From Indibacter alkaliphilus LW1 (lineage in GTDB: Bacteria; Bacteroidota; Bacteroidia; Cytophagales; Cyclobacteriaceae), in assembly GCF_000295935.2 (NCBI RefSeq), contig NZ_ALWO02000023.1:372001-436000 (forward strand): 64,000 nt of DNA, in the 5' to 3' direction. Under the pieces are notes generated by a model that saw only the letters and a program-made list of their open reading frames with translations, was not told the origin of the DNA and did no database searches. Shown piece by piece: positions 28,528 through 37,692 of this stretch; position 1 is the stretch's first letter; every line of letters starts with the position of its first letter. A program made the position numbers and the translations under genes.

Positions 28528-28549
28528 AAACTCATCATTTTCTTTTGCT

Positions 28550-29188
28550 ATGAAAAGCCGATTTTTTATTCTTTCTATCATGGTCATGTTTATTGCATGC
28601 CAAATGGATCGTGAGTTTGATTCCGATCTGGAAGAGGAAGACGATGAAAATGTATCTATAACCGATGTTGATGAAGTCACAGATTCCCTACATGAAACAT
28701 TTTTCGAATTTGAAGTAGAAGGCGGCGATCAAAATAGCGCTTTTCAAGACCAAAATGAAGGTTTACATGGGATTTATGGCGTATCACGAACAGATGCCAA
28801 TAATCTGGAAGGCAATCAACTCAATATTTTTAACTGTTTTCAGTCAATCAATCTCAGTCTGCCACAGTTGAATCAAATCAGGGCCGCAACAAACAGTTTC
28901 AGTGCCTGCAGAAATTCTGAAGCCAGAATTTACAAACAAGAATTTAACGCATTGCTCAATCAGTTTGAAACTGAAAGAAAAAGGCTTGTTGATGGTCACC
29001 AGGGAAGTCCGGCAAGTTTACAAGCCGAACTTCAGGATTTGAGACAACAGTTCAGAGAGGCCCTATTGAATTTGAAAAAAGATTATTCTGATGATCTTAA
29101 ATCCTGTCTTAGGGATTATGTCAGCAATATTAAAAGAAGGTTGAATGATTCTCAATGGGAATCCTTTAAAAACTGCGTTGTTGATTAA
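28550..29188 (+). CDS. Lipoprotein of unknown function with coiled coil
   Basis: The 212-residue protein has a lipobox (MFIAC, Cys16), a very acidic stretch right behind it (DSDLEEEDDEN), and a helical C-terminal half with two cysteine pairs spaced around FNCFQS, FSACRN, SCLRDY and NCVV. No family is recognised. It has its own -7 box and stands alone between tyrS and the TetR gene. The charge and cysteine pattern suggest an exported, disulfide-stabilised helical protein. Confidence 0.7.
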   Translation: MKSRFFILSIMVMFIACQMDREFDSDLEEEDDENVSITDVDEVTDSLHETFFEFEVEGGDQNSAFQDQNEGLHGIYGVSRTDANNLEGNQLNIFNCFQSINLSLPQLNQIRAATNSFSACRNSEARIYKQEFNALLNQFETERKRLVDGHQGSPASLQAELQDLRQQFREALLNLKKDYSDDLKSCLRDYVSNIKRRLNDSQWESFKNCVVD

Positions 29189-29270
29189 ATAGATCAAAAA
29201 TTTCCTGCCTGTTTACCAAGCAATTATTTTTTATTCATTCAGGCTTTTCGCTTAATTGAACCTCGTTTAA

Positions 29271-29278
29271 TATCTTTG
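29271..29278 (+). promoter_or_regulatory. -7 box of the TetR gene
   Basis: TATCTTTG is an exact TAnnTTTG match, with TTTTCG 20 bases upstream as a -33 element. Confidence 0.55.
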
Positions 29279-29305
29279 ACTCAAGTTCATATTTTATAAA
29301 TCATT

Positions 29306-30007
29306 ATGCCAACTTCAGCGAGAGAAAAGAAAAGCAAACTTATATTAGACGTAGCCATAAAGCTTTTTACAACCAAAGGCTTCGATGCTACTAAAATGGA
29401 AGATGTAGCCAAAATGGCGGGTATATCTAAAGGGCTGACCTACTTTTATTTTAAAAATAAAGAAGACCTCTACATGGCAGTAACCAAAAAGGCATATGAT
29501 GAACTGAAATCAATTTTTAGGGAAATATTCAAATCTAAAGGCAAAAATGGGCTCCAAATGATTACTGACCTGGTGACTGCATACATAGATTTTACACAAG
29601 AAAACAGAATGTACAATGCTGCCATCCTCAACTTTATGGGGATAATGCAACAATACAATGATGAGGTTTTAAAAGAAGGGATTGATCCTTTGATTCTCGA
29701 AAGTGAACATTTCCAGAAATTATTGGAAATTCACCATGACTGTGGAAAAATTGGAATACAGATGGTCACATTAGGAATGAGAGACGGGAGCATCAGACCA
29801 GAATTGCAAGCAGAGCTTACATTCTACACTATTTGGGCCATGGTCATAGGATACGAACGCCTGATGGGGCCGGTTGGCTATGAGGGCAAAGAAATAAAAA
29901 TTCATCTGGAAAATTGGAAACCTGGTTTTATAAAACTGATGCAGGATATGCTTAAGGGCACTATTCAGGCAACAAAACCGCAGGTAGTTCAAGCATCTCT
30001 ATTTTAA
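29306..30007 (+). CDS. TetR/AcrR family transcriptional regulator
   Basis: The 233-residue protein has a standard TetR helix-turn-helix (TKMEDVAKMAGISKGLTYFYFKNKEDLY at residues about 28-55) and a helical ligand-binding domain. It is convergent with the MDR reductase and lies next to the acyl-CoA operon, so fatty-acid or acyl-CoA responsiveness is a natural guess, but no operator was proven. Confidence 0.9.
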   Translation: MPTSAREKKSKLILDVAIKLFTTKGFDATKMEDVAKMAGISKGLTYFYFKNKEDLYMAVTKKAYDELKSIFREIFKSKGKNGLQMITDLVTAYIDFTQENRMYNAAILNFMGIMQQYNDEVLKEGIDPLILESEHFQKLLEIHHDCGKIGIQMVTLGMRDGSIRPELQAELTFYTIWAMVIGYERLMGPVGYEGKEIKIHLENWKPGFIKLMQDMLKGTIQATKPQVVQASLF

Positions 30008-30020
30008 AAGAGTAAAAAAA

Positions 30021-30040
30021 AGCCCGATAAAGGGCTTTTT
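30021..30040. terminator. Bidirectional terminator between TetR and MDR genes
   Basis: AGCCC-GATAAA-GGGCT, preceded by a run of A and followed by TTTTT, serves both convergent genes. Confidence 0.85.
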
Positions 30041-30043
30041 CAT

Positions 30044-31012
30044 TTATTTGAGGATAATTTTTCCGTTTCTTCCCGGTTTTTGGTAAGCTTCCAAGGCTTC
30101 CTTGAAAGAATCTAATGGGAATGTGGCTTCAATATCTACTTTTACATCCTGTTGCATCAAATGACCCAGAACTATTTTAAAAGCTTTTCTTCTTTCATCA
30201 TTACTTAAAGATTCAATCCATGTTGTTAACCAGAAACCTTCGATTTTCAAATTATTGAAAATCATTAACCCTGAATTGACAGGCATATTTTCAAGGCTTA
30301 AGGCACCAAAAGCCATCAATTTACCGCCTGATTTCAAACTCGCAAGTGCTCTAGCTCCCATCATCCCTCCTACTGCATCGAAGACCACTGCAACACCTTC
30401 TCCTGTTTTTTCCATAATTACTTTCTGAAGCTTTTCTTTTTCAGTATTGACCACAAGATCAGCCCCTAAATTGGTAAGCAGCTCCTTTTGTTCCTCTCTT
30501 CTTACAGTACATGCTATTTTGATTCCTTTACTTTTGGCCATTTGGATTACCAACTTGCCATAAGCTGATGCTCCAGCAGTCACTAATACCCAATCCCCCT
30601 TTTTCAATCCTGAGGATTCCAACATCCCAAAAGCAGTCATCGGATTGATAAATGCCTGACAGGCAATTTCATCAGGCATCTGCTCGGGTACAGGGATAAC
30701 TGTGTTGGCAGCCACACAAACGTACTCCTTCCATGTTCCTATCGCTGTAAAAATCACTTTGCTCCCTTCTGGAACAGTACCTGATTCATCACTTTTATCT
30801 ACAATCCCCACAGCCTCAAAACCTGCACTTGAAGGCAGTTTTGGCGTAATCCCATACATACCTTGAATAAACATGATATCAGAAGGATTTATATTTCTGG
30901 CACTTACTTTTATTCTAAGTTCATGTGCTTTGGGTTCGGGAATGGCAGATTCTTCCAGTTTCAAAACATTCTCTGGAAGACCAGTTTCATGAAAAATCAC
31001 TTGCTTCATCAT
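30044..31012 (-). CDS. MDR-family NADPH-dependent reductase (quinone oxidoreductase/enoyl reductase-like)
   Basis: The 322-residue protein has a GroES-like half and a Rossmann half with the NADPH motif AGASAYGKLVIQMAK and the FDAVGGMMG motif. No structural or catalytic zinc ligands are present, so it belongs to the zinc-free medium-chain group. It is divergent from the SDR-acyl-CoA operon and may be part of the same pathway as a 2-enoyl reductase. A minus-strand -7 box TATTTTTG lies at 31055-31062. Confidence 0.85.
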   Translation of the reverse strand: MMKQVIFHETGLPENVLKLEESAIPEPKAHELRIKVSARNINPSDIMFIQGMYGITPKLPSSAGFEAVGIVDKSDESGTVPEGSKVIFTAIGTWKEYVCVAANTVIPVPEQMPDEIACQAFINPMTAFGMLESSGLKKGDWVLVTAGASAYGKLVIQMAKSKGIKIACTVRREEQKELLTNLGADLVVNTEKEKLQKVIMEKTGEGVAVVFDAVGGMMGARALASLKSGGKLMAFGALSLENMPVNSGLMIFNNLKIEGFWLTTWIESLSNDERRKAFKIVLGHLMQQDVKVDIEATFPLDSFKEALEAYQKPGRNGKIILK

Positions 31013-31054
31013 TACACTTTCATTATTTGGTTAAAATTTATGATGAAAGTTAAA

Positions 31055-31062
31055 CAAAAATA
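31055..31062 (-). promoter_or_regulatory. -7 box of the MDR reductase gene
   Basis: On the minus strand this reads TATTTTTG, an exact TAnnTTTG match, 43 bases before the start codon. No -33 TTG was found at the right distance. Confidence 0.45.
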
Positions 31063-31150
31063 GTCGGTATGCATAATATTTTTCTCGACTTACTACACAA
31101 TCAAAGCCATAATTCTTATCTTGAAACTTGACTTTAACCAAACAAAAAAT

Positions 31151-31918
31151 ATGGATTTATCGGGACTATTTTCATTAATGGGCAAGGTTGCCCTTATCAC
31201 AGGAGCGAGCAAAGGTATCGGGTTTAGCATTGCTGAAATATTTGCGGCTGCCGGTGCCAAAGTAGTAATCAGCAGTCGAAAACAAGATGCACTGGACGAA
31301 ATGTCAGCCAAACTCCGAAGTAAAGGATACGAAGTTACCGGTATTGCCTGTAATGTCGGGAATAGTGAGGATTTGGAGAAACTGGTTAAAAAAACAATTG
31401 ATACTTATGGACAAATAGATGTTTTGGTAAATAATGCAGCTACCAACCCAGTTTTTGGACCGGTGCATGAAACAAGCCTAGACGCTTATGATAAAATTAT
31501 GGATGTGAATCTCAAAGCCCCTTTTCATCTGATGAAGCTTTGTTTTCCATATTTAAGGGCTAGCTCCAACGCATCTGTTATTAATATATCCTCCATAGGA
31601 GGAATTACTCCCGAGCAAGGCCTGGGCATCTATTCAGTAAGTAAAGCTGGTTTGATATCGCTGACAAAGGTATTTGCAAAAGAATGGGGAGATCACAAAA
31701 TCCGTGTCAATGCAATCTGCCCGGGTCTGATCCAAACGAAATTTTCTGAGGCGCTTTGGAGCAATGAAAAAATCATGAATTACATGATGAAAGCACTGGC
31801 CATCAAGAGAGTTGGCGATCCTGAAGAAATAGGAGCCGCTGCACTCTATCTAGCCTCCAAAGCTTCTTCTTACACCACCGGAACCGTTCTTACAGCCGAC
31901 GGTGGCTTCACCATCTAG
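31151..31918 (+). CDS. SDR family oxidoreductase, first gene of the acyl-CoA operon
   Basis: The 255-residue protein (ATG at 31151) has the SDR cofactor motif TGASKGIGFSIAE, NNAA, Ser in ISSIGG, and YSVSK catalytic pair, ending with TADGGF. A TTG 30 bases upstream extends the frame by ten residues without homology value, so the ATG is chosen. It lies 11 bases before an ACAD gene. In lva-type 4-hydroxyacid pathways an SDR (LvaD) interconverts 4-keto- and 4-hydroxyacyl-CoA, which would suit this position. Confidence 0.9.
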   Translation: MDLSGLFSLMGKVALITGASKGIGFSIAEIFAAAGAKVVISSRKQDALDEMSAKLRSKGYEVTGIACNVGNSEDLEKLVKKTIDTYGQIDVLVNNAATNPVFGPVHETSLDAYDKIMDVNLKAPFHLMKLCFPYLRASSNASVINISSIGGITPEQGLGIYSVSKAGLISLTKVFAKEWGDHKIRVNAICPGLIQTKFSEALWSNEKIMNYMMKALAIKRVGDPEEIGAAALYLASKASSYTTGTVLTADGGFTI

Positions 31919-31929
31919 AATCATCAATT

Positions 31930-33132
31930 ATGGATTTTTCAGAGCTATTTATCAATGAAAAACTTGCGCTCTTACTTCCAAGGTATGAGTCATTTGTACA
32001 AAAACATATCATTCCTTTAGAACAAGAAGCTGTTTATGGATCTTTTCGTGGGGCACTACCAAAAATTGAGGAATTACGTGATCTTGCCAGAAAAGACGGG
32101 CTATTTGCACCGCACCTTTCAGAAAAAGATGGAGGCTTAGGACTTTCACTTCCTGATTTTGCCAGAGTTTCAGAAATCCTGGGCAAAAGTCCATTGGGGC
32201 ATTACATTTTCAACTGCCAAGCTCCCGATATAGGAAATATGGAATTATTGCATCAGTTTGCGTCAGAAGAACTCAAAGAAAAATATCTCAAACCACTTCA
32301 AGAAGGTAAAATAAGGAGCTGTTTTGCCATGACAGAACCCCAACATGCCGGTAGTAATCCAAAACACCTTTCCACCACGGCTATCAAAATTGGAGATGAA
32401 TACATCATCAATGGTCACAAATGGTTTACCTCATCAGCAGATGGGGCTACTTTTACCATCGTGATGGCCGTTACAGACCCGGAAAACCCCAACCCATATC
32501 AAAGGGCCAGTATGATTCTCGTTCCTCTCGACAACCCCGGCTATAGCTTGGTCAGAAATATCCCTATCATGGGAGACGAAGGAGAAGATTACATGTCACA
32601 TGGAGAGGTGAAATTTGTAAATTGTAAAGTTCCAACAAAAAATCTCATCGGGAAAGAAGGATTTGGATTTGCTTTGGCACAAGAAAGATTAGGACCAGGA
32701 AGAATACATCACTGTATGCGCTGGATTGGTATATGTGAAAGAGCCATAGACCTTATGTGCAAAAGAGCAATCAGTCGGGAACTGGATCCCGGTAAACCAT
32801 TAGCCTCTCAACAAACCATTCAAAATTGGATTGCCGAATCAGTGGCTGGGGTAAAAGCTGCCCGCATGCTCGTTCTTATGACTGCACATCGAATTGAAAA
32901 AGAAGGTGCTAAAGCCGCCAGAACAGATATTTCAACCATCAAATTCTTTGTATCAGATATTTTAATGAAAACATTAGATAGGTCTATACAAGTACATGGA
33001 GCTCTGGGAATTACAGATGATACGATATTGTCTTTTTGGTATAGACATGAGCGAGGTGCCCGGATATATGATGGTCCAGATGAGGTACATAAAAGTGTCC
33101 TGGCAAGAGAAACCCTGAAGAAATATGCCTGA
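31930..33132 (+). CDS. Acyl-CoA dehydrogenase of the ACAD10/11 (LvaC, FadE36-like) type
   Basis: The 400-residue protein has the ACAD motif FAMTEPQHAGSNP, INGHKWFTSSADGA and the FAD-binding region LGITDDT. The stretch ERLGPGRIHHCMRW is a hallmark of the ACAD10/ACAD11 branch, which is fused to or paired with an APH-like kinase. Near the C-terminus the usual catalytic Glu of IYEG is an Asp in IYDGPDEVH, again as in that branch. In that branch the enzyme eliminates phosphate from 4-phosphoacyl-CoA instead of, or in addition to, plain dehydrogenation. It overlaps the kinase gene by eight bases. Confidence 0.92.
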   Translation: MDFSELFINEKLALLLPRYESFVQKHIIPLEQEAVYGSFRGALPKIEELRDLARKDGLFAPHLSEKDGGLGLSLPDFARVSEILGKSPLGHYIFNCQAPDIGNMELLHQFASEELKEKYLKPLQEGKIRSCFAMTEPQHAGSNPKHLSTTAIKIGDEYIINGHKWFTSSADGATFTIVMAVTDPENPNPYQRASMILVPLDNPGYSLVRNIPIMGDEGEDYMSHGEVKFVNCKVPTKNLIGKEGFGFALAQERLGPGRIHHCMRWIGICERAIDLMCKRAISRELDPGKPLASQQTIQNWIAESVAGVKAARMLVLMTAHRIEKEGAKAARTDISTIKFFVSDILMKTLDRSIQVHGALGITDDTILSFWYRHERGARIYDGPDEVHKSVLARETLKKYA

Positions 33133-34165
33133 ACAAAATAAGGAACCCAAAGGGCTAGAAAAAATACTTCCATTTTTGGAAAAATTGCTGGAGGTACAAG
33201 CCGAAACGATACAAATCAGGCAGTTTAAAGGTGGGTATTCCAATCTTACCTACCTGATACAAACTCCTAAAAAAGAATACGTCTTGCGACGCCCACCTCT
33301 GGGAATGAAAATCAGCAAAGCCCATGATATGGTCAGGGAGTACCAAATATTGGTTTCTTTGCGAAATGCAGGTTACAGCAAAGTTCCTCCACCAGTACAT
33401 TGCTGTGAAGATGAAACAATCATTGGGGCACCATTTTTTATCATGGAAAGAATAGATGGTTTAATCCTGAGAAATAAAATTCCTGAAGGAATGGATCTGG
33501 ATACTGAATTTTTTCATCAACTTTCCAAAAACACCATTGATGGAATGTTGGAACTACATCATCTTGAACTGGATAATTCAGGCTTGATCAACTTAGGGAA
33601 ACCTGACGGATATGTGGAAAGGCAGGTTTTAGGATGGTCAGAGCGCTACTTCAAATCCATGACTGATGATATTCCGGAAATGGAAAAAGTAAGTGATTGG
33701 TTAAAAAAAAATATGCCAGTAGAAGAGGCTATTGGCTTCATTCACAATGATTACAAGTACGATAATTTGGTACTCTCTGGTCCAGAAAACCCCAAAATTC
33801 TTGCTGTATTGGATTGGGAAATGGCTACCATAGGGCATCCTTTGATGGATTTAGGAACTACCTTGGCATATTGGTGTGAAGCAGAAGACCCAGAAACGAT
33901 TAAAATGTTTAATCTGACCCATCCAAAAGGGAATTTTAGTAGAGCAGACGTGATTCAATATTATGATCAAAACAGTCCCTTGAACTTAAATAACATGATC
34001 TTTTACTATGCATTTGGACTTTTCAAGGTAGGTGTGATTGCACAGCAGATTTATAAAAGACACAAAATGGGCTTTGCCGATGATGTTCGTTTCTCTGGGC
34101 TGATTCATGTAGTCAGTTCCTGTGGTAAAAAAGCTTTAAATAGTATTCAAACTCAAAATATTTAA
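33125..34165 (+). CDS. APH-like 4-hydroxyacyl-CoA kinase (LvaA/ACAD11 N-domain type)
   Basis: The 346-residue aminoglycoside-phosphotransferase fold has the catalytic loop IHNDYKYDNLVL (Asp and Asn of HxDxxxxN) and the metal-binding DWEMATIGHPLMDLG. A kinase of this type overlapping an ACAD gene by eight bases is the bacterial split form of human ACAD10/11. It is expected to phosphorylate the 4-hydroxyl of acyl-CoAs. Drug resistance is not a likely role given the context. The substrate is inference from the neighbours. Confidence 0.85.
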   Translation: MPEQNKEPKGLEKILPFLEKLLEVQAETIQIRQFKGGYSNLTYLIQTPKKEYVLRRPPLGMKISKAHDMVREYQILVSLRNAGYSKVPPPVHCCEDETIIGAPFFIMERIDGLILRNKIPEGMDLDTEFFHQLSKNTIDGMLELHHLELDNSGLINLGKPDGYVERQVLGWSERYFKSMTDDIPEMEKVSDWLKKNMPVEEAIGFIHNDYKYDNLVLSGPENPKILAVLDWEMATIGHPLMDLGTTLAYWCEAEDPETIKMFNLTHPKGNFSRADVIQYYDQNSPLNLNNMIFYYAFGLFKVGVIAQQIYKRHKMGFADDVRFSGLIHVVSSCGKKALNSIQTQNI

Positions 34166-34169
34166 AATC

Positions 34170-35048
34170 ATGAAAATCAAGAATGTATGTATTCTAGGTG
34201 CTGGAACTCTTGGTAGCAGAGTAGCCCTTCAGGCAGCCCTTTCGGGATATAAAGTAAGGATTTATGATATCAATCCCACAGCCTTGGAGAATTCAAAAAA
34301 AACAATGGCCAAAATCATTGATCAACTGGCTAAGGGTACAGGATTGGAAGAGAGTGCCGGAATGAATGCCATTGATGGGATAGTATTTACGGACAATGCT
34401 ACTAATGCTGTCATGGATGCAGATCTTATAAATGAGAGTGTATTAGAAGATATTCAAGTCAAAAATCAGGTTTGGGAAATGTTTGGACAGATCGCTCCCG
34501 AAAAAACAATTTTTACAACCAACACCTCTTTTCTTTTACCTTCCATGTTTGCCGAAATATCAGGTAGGCCGGCAAAATTCTGTGCGCTACACTTTCACGA
34601 TGTATTTTATTCCAAAGTAGTGGACATTATGCCTCATCCGGGTACAGATCCCGATTTGGTTCCACTTTTGGAAGAATTTGGAAGAAGCTTGGAACAAGTG
34701 CCAGTGACTGTTAAAAAGGAAAACCATGGTTATATTTTCAACAGTATGTTGATGGCATTTATTGGTGCAGCAGGAAAGTTGCTTACCAAAGAAATCGCTA
34801 GTATTGAAGATATTGATAAATCATGGATGGTCAACTTTCACATGCCTATGGGACCGTTTGGCATATTAGATAGCATAGGATTGGATACTGCATGGCATGT
34901 TACCAAATCTCAACCTGATGCAGCTTCTCAGAAATTCGCAGCCCTTCTCAAAACTTACATTGAAGCGGGAAAATTAGGTGAAAAATCAGGAGAGGGCTTT
35001 TACAAATACCCTAAACCTGAATACAGAAACAGTGGGTTTATATCCTAA
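34170..35048 (+). CDS. 3-hydroxyacyl-CoA dehydrogenase
   Basis: The 292-residue protein has the NAD motif ILGAGTLGSRVALQAALSGY, an ESVLED motif, TNTSFLLPS, ALHFHDVF with the catalytic His region, and a C-terminal dimerisation domain. It is the last gene of the operon, four bases after the kinase. In a 4-hydroxyacid route it would oxidise the 3-hydroxyacyl-CoA that arises downstream of the ACAD step. No thiolase or hydratase gene is in the window. Confidence 0.92.
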   Translation: MKIKNVCILGAGTLGSRVALQAALSGYKVRIYDINPTALENSKKTMAKIIDQLAKGTGLEESAGMNAIDGIVFTDNATNAVMDADLINESVLEDIQVKNQVWEMFGQIAPEKTIFTTNTSFLLPSMFAEISGRPAKFCALHFHDVFYSKVVDIMPHPGTDPDLVPLLEEFGRSLEQVPVTVKKENHGYIFNSMLMAFIGAAGKLLTKEIASIEDIDKSWMVNFHMPMGPFGILDSIGLDTAWHVTKSQPDAASQKFAALLKTYIEAGKLGEKSGEGFYKYPKPEYRNSGFIS

Positions 35049-35294
35049 AAGCAATATATATATTCAATTTTTTAAAAATTTTCTGTGTGATCTGGTATTT
35101 GAACATTCAAACTCGGGATAAGAGAATGTATGGTTAACGACTTATACCTATGTTATAAACAATATATTATTAGAATATATCAAGAATTTTTTTGGGATAA
35201 TTATATATATATGGTTAAAGTCTAATTTTTTAATAATCTATAATCCGAATTGTATTCGTAGATTTCAACCCCAATCACCCCTTAATGTAAAGCT

Positions 35295-37688
35295 ATGCAA
35301 CTTGGTAGGATTCTACTTTCAGTCATTTTCTTTTTGACTGTTTCAATTCCAGTAAAAGCAATTGATCCCAATACAGAATATCCCATAAGTATTTTTGAAC
35401 TAGCTGAGATTGCTGATTTGAATGATATGAAGTTAGATGTTGAGGTTTTCCTTGAAAGAGAGGATGAATTTGAATTCATCCGTCTTCAATCAGAAAATTC
35501 AAACTTGGGTTTTACTGACAAAAATTACTGGTTGAGATTTGAACTTACCAACACCTCCAAAGATTTTACAACGTTATATTTGGAAACAGGCAGGCCGATC
35601 ACAGATATTGTTAATTTGCATCAGGTAAAGCATGGTCAGCTAATTGCTAGTTTTGAAAATGGTGATCTGATTCCCTTAAGCCAAAGAGCTATCAAGCATA
35701 GAAAAGTCCTTTTCCCATTGAAACTGGAAGCTGGAGAATCTTACACCTTCTACATCAATTTCCAAAGTGATGGTGAAGTCATCAATTTACCGCTCAATCT
35801 TTTCGATGCTGAGTCATTGATGGAGCAATCCTATTTTGAACAGCTAATTTTTGGAGGATTCTATGGTATACTTGTTTTGGCAGGAGTTATTTATCTTTTT
35901 TTCTATTTTGGAATTCGGGAAAAAAGTTTTTTGCTGTATTCATTTTATGTGCTTTCTATCATTTTACTTCATTTAGGGCTTGATGGATACTTTTTCCAAT
36001 ATTTCACTCCTGAAGCAGGATGGTTATCACAGCGTTCAATTTTGATTTTTGCTGCATTTTCAGCAATTGCATTTGGAAGGTATACCCAAGTTTACCTCAA
36101 GGTCCGGGAATACAGTCCTTTTATCCATAAGTCCTTCAATATTCTTTTGATTTTTCTGGGCCTTTTGATGGTTTTGATTTTCACGGTTTCGGCTGGAATT
36201 ATATTTTACTATCCCTTGGTCAATTTACTGGGTATCCTCATTCTATTTCATGTAATAGCCTCTTTGGTTACAGGCTATCTTAAAGGAAAATCACCAGACA
36301 TCTTTTTCAGCTTGGGCATTACTTTCTTTTTCTTGGGTTTTTTGGTATTTATCCTGAATAACTTCAGTCTTATCCCTAATTCCTTTTTGACCGAATACAG
36401 TTCCAAATTAGGTACCGGACTAGAAGTTATGTTCCTTTCTTTATCCATGGCAAACAGAATAAGGTTATTGAAAACCGAAAAAGAAAAGATGCAGGAACTG
36501 GCATTGGAAAAGTCAGAGGAATCCAACGAAATCAAGTCATTTTTCTTATCCAATATCAGTCACGAACTTCGGACACCTCTCAATGCAATCATTGGACTCT
36601 CCAAATCAGTTCAAGAACAAATTAATGATGAAAATGCCAAAGCTAGCCTGGAAGTTATACAGTATTCTTCACTTGGTCTTTTGAGTGCGATCAATGATAT
36701 TCTGGATTATTCGAGAATAGAAAAAAAAGAACTTAAACTTGAAAATAAGGTTTTTGATTTCCAAAAACTACTCAAAGAAATTAGAACCAATACAGAAACT
36801 CAAGCCTCTGATAAAAACCTGAAATTCATCTACGAGGAAATTGGTCAAATTCCAAAATTTATCGTTGGGGACATTGCGAGAACCCGTCAGATTTTTCAGA
36901 ACCTTCTTGGTAATGCTCTGAAATTTACGCCCGAGGGAAGCTTTAAATTAAGTATTGAAACTAGGCAGGTTGAAAAGGAAAAGGTCAATTTATTCATTAA
37001 AATCACAGACACTGGAGTGGGTATTCCCAAACAAAAACTCAACAGTATCTTTGAATCATTTATGCAAGAAACCATCAATGATAAAAGAAAATTTGGAGGA
37101 TTTGGTTTGGGACTTTGTATTGTCAAAGCACTAGTAGAATTATTTGATGGTCAATTGGAAATTCGAAGTCAGGAAGGAGAAGGAACAGAGGTAAGGTTAT
37201 CACTGGATTTTGAAGTGAAAAAACTTGAAAAAGATCAAGTGCCTGATTACTTAAAAAATGGAGCTAACACAAATAGAACCAAAAAAATCCTAGTTGTGGA
37301 AGATAATGCAGTCAATCAAATGGTAATGAAATCAATTTTAAAAAAATGGAGTAATACTGATTTCGATTTGGCCTATAATGGTCTTGAAGCTTTGGAAAAG
37401 TTAAAGGAAAATAAATTCGACCTTATATTGATGGACCTGCAGATGCCTGAAATGGATGGATATGAGACTACAGAAGCAATCAGGGCAGGTGCTGCTGGAA
37501 ATGATTACTCACAGATTCCTATCATTGCCGTAACAGCTGATGCAACAGAGAAAGCTAAAAATAAAGCTTTCGCTGTTGGTATGGACGATTACATTACAAA
37601 ACCTGTAGACAGGGAGGAGCTATTCAAAAAAGTCCAAAAATGCTTCTTTTTACAAAAAGTTAATCTTAAAGGTCTAATTCAAAAGTAA
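35295..37688 (+). CDS. Hybrid sensor histidine kinase with 7TMR-DISM input and receiver
   Basis: The 797-residue protein has a signal peptide (1-22), a 7TMR-DISMED2 periplasmic sensory domain (about 28-165), seven membrane spans (about 175-385), HisKA with His423 (ISHELRTPL), HATPase (NLLGNALKFTPEG, DTGVGIPK, GFGLGLCIVKAL) and a receiver (MDLQMPEMDG near 713). DISMED2 often binds a sugar. Unlike many Bacteroidota hybrids, it has no DNA-binding domain, so a histidine phosphotransferase or another regulator must follow. No cognate gene lies beside it. Confidence 0.92.
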   Translation: MQLGRILLSVIFFLTVSIPVKAIDPNTEYPISIFELAEIADLNDMKLDVEVFLEREDEFEFIRLQSENSNLGFTDKNYWLRFELTNTSKDFTTLYLETGRPITDIVNLHQVKHGQLIASFENGDLIPLSQRAIKHRKVLFPLKLEAGESYTFYINFQSDGEVINLPLNLFDAESLMEQSYFEQLIFGGFYGILVLAGVIYLFFYFGIREKSFLLYSFYVLSIILLHLGLDGYFFQYFTPEAGWLSQRSILIFAAFSAIAFGRYTQVYLKVREYSPFIHKSFNILLIFLGLLMVLIFTVSAGIIFYYPLVNLLGILILFHVIASLVTGYLKGKSPDIFFSLGITFFFLGFLVFILNNFSLIPNSFLTEYSSKLGTGLEVMFLSLSMANRIRLLKTEKEKMQELALEKSEESNEIKSFFLSNISHELRTPLNAIIGLSKSVQEQINDENAKASLEVIQYSSLGLLSAINDILDYSRIEKKELKLENKVFDFQKLLKEIRTNTETQASDKNLKFIYEEIGQIPKFIVGDIARTRQIFQNLLGNALKFTPEGSFKLSIETRQVEKEKVNLFIKITDTGVGIPKQKLNSIFESFMQETINDKRKFGGFGLGLCIVKALVELFDGQLEIRSQEGEGTEVRLSLDFEVKKLEKDQVPDYLKNGANTNRTKKILVVEDNAVNQMVMKSILKKWSNTDFDLAYNGLEALEKLKENKFDLILMDLQMPEMDGYETTEAIRAGAAGNDYSQIPIIAVTADATEKAKNKAFAVGMDDYITKPVDREELFKKVQKCFFLQKVNLKGLIQK

Positions 37689-37692
37689 AAGA

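Noticed and set aside
31062-31090. AGTCG / CGACT inverted repeat as a TetR operator
   Set aside because: Arms are only five bases and 19 apart; this is easily found by chance in AT-rich DNA.
33125-34165. Aminoglycoside resistance gene
   Set aside because: The APH fold here overlaps an ACAD10/11-type gene and lies in an acyl-CoA operon, so acyl-CoA phosphorylation is the better explanation.
35049-35294. AT-rich gap as a replication or attachment site
   Set aside because: Runs of TATATA occur, but I see no repeated boxes, no tRNA remnant and no integrase nearby.
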